Below are positions 10,501 to 19,000 of a DNA stretch of 64,000 nucleotides, piece by piece. The stretch's first letter is position 1. The number at the start of each line of letters is the position of its first letter. The notes under the pieces were generated by a model, which ran no database searches, had not been told where the DNA came from, and worked only from the letters and a program-made list of their open reading frames with translations. This stretch comes from Arenicola marina (lineage: Eukaryota > Annelida > Polychaeta > Arenicolidae), in assembly GCA_964019135.1 (NCBI GenBank), contig OZ025260.1, positions 34,714,254 to 34,778,253 of the forward strand. Reading direction: 5' to 3'. Made by a program: the position numbers and the translations under genes.

Positions 10501-12853
10501 TTGGCTACTAAAGGGCTAACCTTTGGCCGTGAGTATCACCGAGTAGTTGGCTACTAAAGGGCTAACATTTGGCCTTGAGTATCATGGAGTTCTTGGCTAC
10601 TAAAGGGCTAACCTTTGGCTGTGAGCATCATGGAGTAGTTGACTACAAAAGGGCTAACCTTTGGCATTGAGTATCATCGAGTTCTTGGCTACTAAAGGGC
10701 TAACCTTTGGCCGTGAGTATCATGAAGTTTTTGGCTGCAAAAAGGCTAAACTTTGGCCGTGAGTATCAGAGAGTGATTGGCTACTAAAGGGCTAACATTT
10801 GGCCTTGAGTATCATGGAGTTCTTGGCTACTAAAGGGCTAACCTTTGGCTGTGAGCATCATGGAGTAGTTGACTACAAAAGGGCTAACCTTTGGCCATGA
10901 GTGTCATGGAGTTCTTGGCTACTAAAGGGCTAACCTTTGGCCGTGAGTATCATCGAGTTCTTGGCTACTAAAGGGCTAATCTTTAGCCGTGAGTATCATG
11001 GAGTTCTTGGCTACTAAAGGGCTAACTTTTGGCCGTGGGTATCATGGAGTAGTTGGCTACAAAAGGGCTAACCTTTTGCCGTGAGTATCATAGAGTTCTT
11101 GGCTACTAAAGGGCTAACCTTTGGCCGTGAGTGTCATGGAGTTCTTGGCTACTAAAGGGCAAACCTTTGGCCGTGAGTATCATGGAGTAGTTGGCTAATA
11201 AAGGGCTAACCTTTTTGCCGCGAGTATCATGGAGTTCTTGCCTGCTAAAGGGCTAACTTTGGCCGTTAAAATCATGGAGTAGTAGGTTACTAAAGGGCTA
11301 ACCTTTAGCCGTGAGTATTATGGAGTTCTTGGCTAGTAAAGGCTAACCTTTGGCCGTACGTATCATGGAGTAGTTGGCGTTTCTCTCGATGCACGTGTAG
11401 AGAGAGCCGGTCCGGTTGACCCGCAGCCATCCCTCCCAGCAGTGCTGCCATGGCACCTCCTTATTCATGGAGGCGAACAGGTAGTAAAGGGTGTAGGCGA
11501 TGATCATGTTGTAGTAGATGCAAACCAGGGCCGAGATAATAGCCATGGCCCACCCCAGACCTGCGGGCGAACGACGTGAGATATGAGGCAGAGCCGGGAC
11601 GGATCCATGTGAACGGGTGGGTAGTGCGATGGGGGAGGATCCCCAAATCATCAAAAATATTCGAGATTACAATTACATTAGCAATGTAGTCGATAACTAT
11701 TATGATTGCATTCCTTTTAAAGCCAAGGTAATCGATTACGATTATGATTACTGTGAAAATGTACTTGACTACGATTACTTGGAAAATGTAATCGATTACA
11801 ATCGATCACAATTACAATCGATTATAAATACAATCGATTACGATTACTTATTATGATTAACCGATGTTTGGGAGAGATACGGGCGTTGCGTTAACGATCA
11901 ACCTTCTTTTTATTGACTGATAAGTAAGGTGATCTATTTTTTTAAGAAAACCAATCTTACCTTTAAAAAATGGCATAGCTTTCCATAGTGTGATGGGTCC
12001 TTCGGAGCCGAACTGCCCAAAGGAGAGCTCCAGGAAGAACATGGGAAGTCCGGCCGTAATCAGGAAGACGATGTAGGGCACTAGGAAGGAGGCTGTGACC
12101 AGGAAGCGAAAGTACGTCCCCAGCGCGTCATCCACACGTAATCAGCACGTCATCAACACGTCATCATCGCGTCATCGACACGTCATCAACACGTCATCAA
12201 CACGTCATCAACACGTCATCAACGCGTCATTGACACGTCATCAATACGTCATCATCGCGTCATCGACACGTCATCAACACGTCATCATCGCGTCATTACC
12301 TTAGTCATGTCATTGATACGTCTACAACGCGTCATCAACACGTCATCATCGCGTCAACACCTGCGTCCTGTCGTTGACACGTCATCAACATATTAATGAC
12401 ACGTCATTAAAATGTAAATACACACTACACCCATGCGTCATCAACATCTGAGCAATGCGTCTTGGACACGTCAGCAATGCGCAACGAACACGTTATCAAA
12501 TATCATTACAAGAAAGTAAAGGAGGAGAAAGACGTTGGAAGTTTAATTTCGTTCTGAAGAAAAATCTCTGAACAAAAGCAGGCAACAATAATCGATAATC
12601 ATGTGATAAAACATATATCATAATATGAAATAGAGATCCTAATTAAGCTTATCAAGCAATATTGCACAGTTTTCTTCTGAACACGTTACATACCTCCTCC
12701 ATTTGAGTAGGCTTTGAATGGGAACCTCCAGATGTTGCCCAGACCCACGGCGAAACCAATGGTGGACAGCAGGAAGTCCGCCTTGCCGGTCCAATTGCCT
12801 CGTTCCTTGTTCTCATCCTCACCATAGGCCAAGGTACCAGCCTTCTGACCACG
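1293..12853 (-). CDS. SLC6 family Na+/Cl- amino-acid transporter, gene A (14 coding exons, first exon missing)
   Basis: This is a 12-TM plasma-membrane symporter of the neurotransmitter:sodium symporter family, with motifs closest to the glycine/proline group; the substrate itself is inferred. Exons run 12853-12694, 12092-11961, 11560-11348, 8966-8864, 8215-8080, 7614-7480, 6117-6014, 5797-5673, 5509-5397, 4885-4748, 4562-4463, 3774-3656, 3214-3047 and 1565-1293. All junctions are GT-AG and phases chain through 2019 nt (672 codons plus stop). Visible landmarks are GNIWRFPF in TM1, FLVPY in TM2, QIFYSLG in TM6 and NCGTSIFAG in TM7, whose Tyr, Gln, Ser and Asn positions correspond to the chloride site of the family. 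EL2 has several N-glycosylation sequons (NRT, NYS, NMT, NCT). The C-tail has PPEY and ends in STRL, a class I PDZ-ligand pattern. No initiator exon was recognised. The frame stays open to an ATG at 12928, but its residues do not look like an SLC6 N-terminus. Gene B is the tandem paralogue. Confidence 0.93.
1566..3046. other. Gene A intron e13-e14
   Basis: The only ordered structure seen is the 39-bp repeat at 2541-2696. The remainder is ordinary AT-rich intron. The ORFs inside are short and unlike any known protein. Confidence 0.6.
2541..2696. repeat. Tandem repeat, 39-bp unit x 4
   Basis: Units start at 2541, 2580, 2619 and 2658 with CACCGGTCAATTCTGACACG; the last copy has diverged. 39 is a multiple of 3, so the minus strand stays open through it ([13 protein letters not shown] per unit). 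That is a by-product, not a gene. Confidence 0.9.
3047..3214 (-). CDS. Gene A exon e13: TM11 end and TM12
   Basis: 168 nt, phase 0, encoding [26 protein letters not shown] and [10 protein letters not shown]. The acceptor is GTTCGGCAG and the donor GTGAGT. Confidence 0.9.
3656..3774 (-). CDS. Gene A exon e12: TM11
   Basis: 119 nt encoding [13 protein letters not shown], then [17 protein letters not shown]. It is 18 nt (6 codons) longer than gene B e12, which has [13 protein letters not shown] at this position. Confidence 0.88.
3796..3838. repeat. CT-rich simple repeat
   Basis: A run of (TC)n with a few CCC/TTT interruptions, in the intron just upstream of gene A e12. An ATCAT/ATTATC-rich tract follows at about 3885-4030. 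Confidence 0.85.
4463..4562 (-). CDS. Gene A exon e11: TM10
   Basis: 100 nt encoding [20 protein letters not shown] and [10 protein letters not shown]. Same length and phase as gene B e11. Confidence 0.93.
4748..4885 (-). CDS. Gene A exon e10: TM8 end and TM9
   Basis: 138 nt encoding [15 protein letters not shown], then TM9 ([15 protein letters not shown]). The METVITS stretch resembles glycine transporters. Confidence 0.93.
5397..5509 (-). CDS. Gene A exon e9: EL4 to TM8
   Basis: 113 nt encoding [20 protein letters not shown], then [17 protein letters not shown], the TM8 signature of the family. Confidence 0.93.
5673..5797 (-). CDS. Gene A exon e8: TM7
   Basis: 125 nt encoding [20 protein letters not shown], then [21 protein letters not shown]. 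The acceptor is TGTTTCAG and the donor GTAAGG. Confidence 0.93.
6014..6117 (-). CDS. Gene A exon e7: TM6
   Basis: 104 nt encoding [20 protein letters not shown] and [10 protein letters not shown]. The unwound TM6 centre reads YSLGIAFG; the Gln and Ser here match the chloride-site positions of the family. Confidence 0.93.
6505..7452. repeat. Minisatellite, 32-bp unit, about 29 copies (gene A intron e6-e7)
   Basis: The unit begins GATACACCCCGGCCAGGGGT and is followed by GACAACC plus a variable AGTGG/GGGGG end. Spacing measured at 7203 and 7235 is 32 bases. The minus strand is open in all three frames over most of the array, giving long spurious ORFs (up to 397 aa) with period 32 aa (for example PLAGVYP, HPWPGCI, VTPGRGV). 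It starts about 30 bases from the e6 donor. Confidence 0.95.
7480..7614 (-). CDS. Gene A exon e6: TM5
   Basis: 135 nt, phase 0 at both ends, the same as gene B e6. Encodes [20 protein letters not shown] to [11 protein letters not shown]. The donor GTAAAT is followed about 30 bases later by the 32-bp minisatellite. Confidence 0.93.
7740..7960. repeat. AT-rich low-complexity tract with a TAGATAGTATATTT repeat
   Basis: ATATACATATA-type simple sequence, then several copies of a motif around AGTAGATAGTATATTTA at about 7880-7940, in gene A intron e5-e6. Confidence 0.7.
8080..8215 (-). CDS. Gene A exon e5: TM4
   Basis: 136 nt, the same as gene B e5. Encodes [10 protein letters not shown], then TM4 ([14 protein letters not shown]) ending at KGVKSSGK. 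The donor is GTAATC. Confidence 0.93.
8864..8966 (-). CDS. Gene A exon e4: end of EL2
   Basis: 103 nt, the same as gene B e4. Encodes [10 protein letters not shown] to [14 protein letters not shown] with NMT and NCT glycosylation sequons. The donor is GTGAGT. Confidence 0.88.
9200..9460. repeat. Degenerate dispersed motif CGTGAACTGGGAAT
   Basis: At least five loose copies of CGTGAAC/CTGGGAAT-like sequence, irregularly spaced, just before the 46-bp array in intron e3-e4. It looks like an eroded tandem array. Confidence 0.5.
9721..11379. repeat. Minisatellite, 46-bp unit, about 36 copies, containing gene A exon e3's 3' end and donor
   Basis: The unit on the plus strand begins GGCTACTAAAGGGCTAACCT, then TTGGCCGTGAGTATCATGGA and GT(A/T)(G/C)TT; register at 9730 and 9776 is 46 bases. 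On the minus strand each unit contains a near-copy of the last 31 coding bases of e3 (ACTCCATGATAC, CGGCCAAAG) followed by GTTAGCC, the e3 splice donor. The last unit is the real exon-intron junction at 11348-11379. Confidence 0.93.
11348..11560 (-). CDS. Gene A exon e3: TM3 and start of EL2
   Basis: 213 nt encoding [20 protein letters not shown], the VPWQHC cysteine and sequons NRT and NYS. The chosen donor is AAAG/GTTAGC. An alternative ATAC/GTACGG 10 bases earlier would keep the phase but is a poor match to the donor consensus. The last 31 coding bases belong to the 46-bp minisatellite unit that fills the next intron. Confidence 0.88.
11655..11860. repeat. Imperfect AATCGATTAC-rich tract
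   Basis: Irregular copies of AATCGATTAC, GATTACGATTA and related words, many centred on the palindrome ATCGAT, in gene A intron e2-e3. Confidence 0.65.
11961..12092 (-). CDS. Gene A exon e2: TM2
   Basis: 132 nt, the same length as gene B e2. Encodes [10 protein letters not shown] through [12 protein letters not shown] to KAMPFFK. The acceptor is GGTCACAG and the donor GTAAGA. A CGTCATC-rich array begins about 30 bases upstream of the acceptor. Confidence 0.93.
12122..12490. repeat. Short tandem repeat of CGTCATC(A/G)ACA, mixed 11-12 bp units
   Basis: Roughly 25 variants of ACACGTCATCA and GCGTCATCG. The array starts about 30 bases upstream of the gene A e2 acceptor, in intron e1-e2, and decays toward 12490. 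Confidence 0.85.
12694..12853 (-). CDS. Gene A exon e1: N-tail and TM1
   Basis: Starts in phase 0 after a GCGCAG acceptor, encodes [14 protein letters not shown], then [11 protein letters not shown] and the TM1 signature GNIWRFPF with SNGGG. The donor is GTATGT and one base carries over. This is the first SLC6-like exon found; the start codon must lie upstream. Confidence 0.9.
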
Positions 12854-13080
12854 CTGCGCATGGAAGAGCAGCCAGAATGACATATTCGCGCAGCTTTGAA
12901 TGGACTGTTCCCAGCTGTATCTGATCATATGTAATCGGTAATGATCATACCGTCAATACTGTAGCTTACTTTCTATTATTAAAGGGGCTTCTTCATGTTT
13001 TGTTACGTTTTGTTCCGGTGAATATTTATAAAACTTTATAAAAGCTTCTACACATTACTTAAAGGGGAAAGCTAGGACCC

Positions 13081-16000
13081 GCGAATGAGACCCGTGTCCT
13101 GTGGTGCCTATAGGTTGGCGAATGAGACCCGTGTTCTGTGGTGCCTACAGGTTGGCGAATGAGACCCGTGTCCTGTGGTGCCCATAGGTTGGCGAATGAG
13201 ACCCGGGTCATGTGGTGCCTATAGGTTGGCGAATGAGACCCGTGTCCTGTGGTGCCTATAGGTTGGCGAATGAGAGCCGTGTCTTGTGGTGCCTACAGGT
13301 TGGCGAATGAGACCCGTGTCCTGTGGTGCCTATAGGTTGGCGAATGAGACCCGGGTCATGTGGTGCCTATAGGTTGGCGAATGAGACCCGTGTCCTGTGG
13401 TGCCTATAGGTTGGCGAATGAGACCCGTGTCCTGTGGTGCCTACAGGTTGGCGAATGAGACCCGTGTCCTGTGGTGCCTATAGGTTGGCGAATGAGACCC
13501 GTGTCCTGTGGTGCCTATAGGTTGGCGAATGAGACCCGTGTCCTGTGGTGCCTATAGGTTGGCGAATGAGACCCGTGTCCTGTGGTGCCTATAGGTTGGC
13601 GAATGAGACCCGTGTCCTGTGGTGCCTATAGGTTGGCGAATGAGACCCGGGTCCTGTGGTGCCTATAGTTTGGCGAATGAGACCCGGGTCCTGCGGTGCC
13701 TATAGGTTGGCGAATGAGACCCGTGTCCTGTGGTGCCTACAGGTTGGCGAATGAGACCCGTGTCCTGTGGTGCCTACAGGTTGGCGAATGAGACCCGTGT
13801 CCTGTGGTGCCTATAGGTTGGCGAATGAGACCCGTGTCCTGTGGTGCCTATAGGTTGGCGAATGAGACCCGTGTCCTGTGGTGCCTATAGGTTGGCGAAT
13901 GAGACCCGTGTCCTGTGGTGCCTATAGGTTGGCGAATGAGACCCGGGTCCTGTGGTGCCTACAGTTTGGCGAATGAGACCCGTGTTCTGTGGTGCCTATA
14001 GGTTGGCGAATGAGACCCGTGTCCTGTGGTGCCTATAGGTTGGCGAATGAGACCCGTGTCCTGTGGTGCCTATAGGTTGGCGAATGAGACCCGTGTCCTG
14101 TGGTGCCTATAGGTTGGCGAATGAGACCCGTGTCCTGTGGTGCCTATAGGTTGGCGAATGAGACCCGTGTCCTGTGGTGCCATTAGGTTGGCGAATGAGA
14201 CCCGGGTCCTGTGGTGCCTATAGTTTGGCGAATGAGACCCGGATCCTGTGGTGCCTATAGGCTGGCGAATGAGACCCGTGTCCTGTGGTGCCTACAGGTT
14301 GGCGAATGAGACCCGTGTCCTGTGGTGCCTACAGGTTGGCGAATGAGACCCGTGTCCTGTGGTGCCTATAGGTTGGCGAATGAGACCCGTGTCCTGTGGT
14401 GCCTATAGGTTGGCGAATGAGACCCGTGTCCTGTGGTGCCTATAGGTTGGCGAATGAGACCCGTGTCCTGTGGTGCCTATAGGTTGGCGAATGAGACCCG
14501 TGTCCTGTGGTGCCTACAGTTTGGCGAATGAGACCCGTGTTCTGTGGTGCCTATAGGTTGGCGAATGAGACCCGTGTCCTGTGGTGCCTATAGGTTGGCG
14601 AATGAGACCCGTGTCCTGTGGTGCCTATAGGTTGGCGAATGAGACCCGTGTCCTGTGGTGCCTACAGTTTGGCGAATGAGACCCGTGTCCTGTGGTGCCT
14701 ATAGGTTGGCAAGTGAGACCCGTGTCCTGTGGTGCCTACTGGCTGGTGAATGAGACCCGTGTCCTGTGGTGCCTATAGGTTGGCGAATGAGACCCGGGTC
14801 CTGTGGTGCCTATAGGTTGGCGAATGAGACCCGTGTCCTGTGGTGCCTATAGGTTGGCGAATAAGACCCGGGTCCTGTGGTGCCTATAGGTTGGCGAATG
14901 AGACCCGTGTCCTGTGGTGCCTACAGGTTGGCGAATGAGACCCGTGTCCTGTGGTGCCTATAGGTTGGCGAATGAGACCCGTGTCCTGTGGTGCCTATAG
15001 GTTGGCGAATGAGACCCGTGTCCTGTGGTGCCTACAGGTTGGCGAATGAGACCCGTGTCCTGTGGTGCCTATAGGTTGGCGAATGAGACCCGGGTCATGT
15101 GGTGCCTATAGGTTGGCGAATGAGACCCGTGTCCTGTGGTGCCTATAGGTTGGCGAATGAGACCCGTGTCTTGTGGTGCCTATAGGTTGGCGAATGAGAC
15201 CCGTGTCCTGTGGTGCCTATAGGTTGGCGAATGAGACCCGGGTCATGTGGTGCCTATAGGTTGGCGAATGAGACCCGGGTCCTGTGGTGCCTATAGGTTG
15301 GCGAATGAGACCCGTGTCCTGTGGTGCCTACAGGTTGGCGAATGAGACCCGTGTCCTGTGGTGCCTATAGGTTGGCGAATGAGACCCGTGTCCTGTGGTG
15401 CCTATAGGTCGGCGAATGAGACCCGTGTCCTGTGGTGCCTATAGGTTGGCGAATGAGACCCGTGTCCTGTGGTGCCTATAGGTTGGCGAATGAGACCCGT
15501 GTCCTGTGGTGCCTATAGGTTGGCGAATGAGACCCGGGTCCTGTGGTGCCTATAGGTTGGCGAATGAGACCCGTGTCCTGTGGTGCCTATAGGTTGGCGA
15601 ATGAGACCCGTGTCCTGTGGTGCCTATAGGTTGGCGAATGAGACCCGTGTCCTGTGGTGCCTACTGGCTGGTGAATGAGACCCGTGTCCTGTGGTGCCTA
15701 TAGGTTGGCGAATGAGACCCGGGTCCTGTGGTGCCTATAGTTTGGCAAATGAGACCCGTGTCCTGTGGTGCTTATAGGTTGGCGAATGAGACCCGTGTCC
15801 TGTGGTGCCTATAGGTTGGCGAATGAGACCCGTGTCCTGTGGTGCCTATAGGTTGGCGAATGAGACCCGTGTCCTGTGGTGCCTATAGGTTGGCGAATGA
15901 GACCCGTGTCCTGTGGTGCCTATAGGTTGGCGAATGAGACCCGTGTCCTGTGGTGCCTATAGGTTGGCGAATGAGACCCGTGTCCTGTGGTGCCTATAGG

Positions 16001-19000
16001 TTGGCGAATGAGACCCGTGTCCTGTGGTGCCTATAGGTTGGCGAATGAGACCCGTGTCCTGTGGTGCCTATAGGTTGGCGAATGAGACCCGGGTCCTGTG
16101 GTGCCTATAGGTTGACGAATGAGACCCGTGTCCTGTGGTGCCTACAGGTTGGCGAATGAGACCCGGGTCCTGTGGTGCCTACAGTTTGGCAAATGAGACC
16201 AGTGTCCTGTGGTGCCTATAGGTTGACGAATAAGACCCGTGTCCTGTGGTGCCTACAGGTTGGCGAATGAGACCCGTGTCCTGTGGTGCCTATAGGTTGG
16301 CGAATGAGACCCGTGTCCTGTGGTGCCTATAGGTTGGCGAATGAGACCCGTGTCCTGTGGTGCCTATAGGTTGGCGAATGAGACCCGGGTCATGTGGTGC
16401 CTATAGGTTGGCGAATGAGACCCGTGTCCTGTGGTGCCTATAGGTTGGCGAATGAGACCCGTGTCCTGTGGTGCCTATAGGTTGGCGAATGAGACCCGTG
16501 TCCTGTGGTGCCTATAGGTTGGCGAATGAGACCCGTGTCCTGTGGTGCCTACTGGCTGGTGAATGAGACCCGTGTCCTGTGGTGCCTATAGGTTGGCGAA
16601 TGAGACCCGGGTCCTGTGGTGCCTATAGTTTGGCAAATGAGACCCGTGTCCTGTGGTGCTTATAGGTTGGGGAATGAGACCCGTGTCCTGTGGTGCCTAT
16701 AGGTTGGCGAATGAGACCCGTGTCCTGTGGTGCCTATAGGTTGGCGAATGAGACCCGTGTCCTGTGGTGCCTATAGGTTGGCGAATGAGACCCGTGTCCT
16801 GTGGTGCCTATATGTTGGCGAATGAGACCCGTGTCCTGTGGTGCCTATAGGTTGGCGAATGAGACCCGTGTCCTGTGGTGCCTATAGGTTGGCGAATGAG
16901 ACCCGGGTCCTGTGGTGCCTATAGGTTGACGAATGAGACCCGTGTCCTGTGGTGCCTATAGGTTGGCGAATGAGACCCGTGTCCTGTGGTGCCTATAGGT
17001 TGGCGAATGAGACCCGGGTCCTGTGGTGCCTACAGTTTGGCAAATGAGACCAGTGTCCTGTGGTGCCTATAGGTTGACGAATGAGACCCGTGTCCTGTGG
17101 TGCCTACAGGTTGGCGAATGAGACCCGTGTCCTGTGGTGCCTATAGGTTGGCGAATGAGACCCGGGTCCTGTGGTGCCTATAGGTTGGCGAATGAGACCC
17201 GTGTCCTGTGGTGCCTATAGGTTGGCGAATGAGACCCGGGTCCTGTGGTGCCTATAGGTTGACGAATGAGACCCGTGTCCTGTGGTGCCTACAGGTTGGC
17301 GAATGAGACCCGGGTCCTGTGGTGCCTACAGTTTGGCAAATGAGACCAGTGTCCTGTGGTGCCTATAGGTTGACGAATAAGACCCGTGTCCTGTGGTGCC
17401 TACAGGTTGGCGAATGAGACCCGTGTCCTGTGGTGCCTATAGGTTGGCGAATGAGACCCGTGTCCTGTGGTGCCTATAGGTTGGCGAATGAGACCCGTGT
17501 CCTGTGGTGCCTATAGGTTGGCGAATGAGACCCGGGTCATGTGGTGCCTATAGGTTGGCGAATGAGACCCGTGTCCTGTGGTGCCTATAGGTTGGCGAAT
17601 GAGACCCGTGTCCTGTGGTGCCTATAGGTTGGCGAATGAGACCCGTGTCCTGTGGTGCCTATAGGTTGGCGAATGAGACCCGTGTCCTGTGGTGCCTACT
17701 GGCTGGTGAATGAGACCCGTGTCCTGTGGTGCCTATAGGTTGGCGAATGAGACCCGGGTCCTGTGGTGCCTATAGTTTGGCAAATGAGACCCGTGTCCTG
17801 TGGTGCTTATAGGTTGGGGAATGAGACCCGTGTCCTGTGGTGCCTATAGGTTGGCGAATGAGACCCGTGTCCTGTGGTGCCTATAGGTTGGCGAATGAGA
17901 CCCGTGTCCTGTGGTGCCTATAGGTTGGCGAATGAGACCCGTGTCCTGTGGTGCCTATAGGTTGGCGAATGAGACCCGTGTCCTGTGGTGCCTATAGGTT
18001 GGCGAATGAGACCCGTGTCCTGTGGTGCCTATAGGTTGGCGAATGAGACCCGGGTCCTGTGGTGCCTATAGGTTGACGAATGAGACCCGTGTCCTGTGGT
18101 GCCTATAGGTTGGCGAATGAGACCCGTGTCCTGTGGTGCCTATAGGTTGGCGAATGAGACCCGGGTCCTGTGGTGCCTACAGTTTGGCAAATGAGACCAG
18201 TGTCCTGTGGTGCCTATAGGTTGACGAATGAGACCCGTGTCCTGTGGTGCCTACAGGTTGGCGAATGAGACCCGTGTCCTGTGGTGCCTATAGGTTGGCG
18301 AATGAGACCCGGGTCCTGTGGTGCCTATAGGTTGGCGAATGAGACCCGTGTCCTGTGGTGCCTATAGGTTGACGAATGAGACCCGTGTCCTGTGGTGCCT
18401 ACAGGTTGGCGAATGAGACCCGTGTCCTGTTGTGCCTATAGGTTGGCGAATGAGACCCGTGTCCTGTGGTGCCTATACGTTGGCGAATGAGACCCGTGTC
18501 CTGTGGTGCCTACAGGTTGGCGAATGAGACCCGTGTCCTGTGGTGCCTATAGGTTGGCGAATGAGACCCGGGTCCTGTGGTGCCTATAGGTTGGAGAATG
18601 AGACCCGTGTCCTGTGGTGCCTATAGGTTGGCGAATGAGACCCGTGTCTTGTGGTGCCTACAGGTTGGCGAATGAGACCCGTGTCCTGTGGTGCCTATAG
18701 GTTGGCGAATGAGACTCGTGTCCTGTGGTGCCTATAGGTTGACGAATGAGACCCGTGTCCTGTGGTGCCTATAGGTTGGCGAATGAGACCCGGGTCCTGT
18801 GGTGCCTATAGGTTGGCGAATGAGACCCGTGTCCTGTGGTGCCTATAGGTTGGCGAATGAGACCCGTGTCCTGTGGTGCCTATAGGTTGACGAATGAGAC
18901 CCGTGTCCTGTGGTGCCTACAGGTTGGCGAATGAGACCCGTGTCCTGTTGTGCCTATAGGTTGGCGAATGAGACCCGGGTCCTGTGGTGCCTATAGGTTG

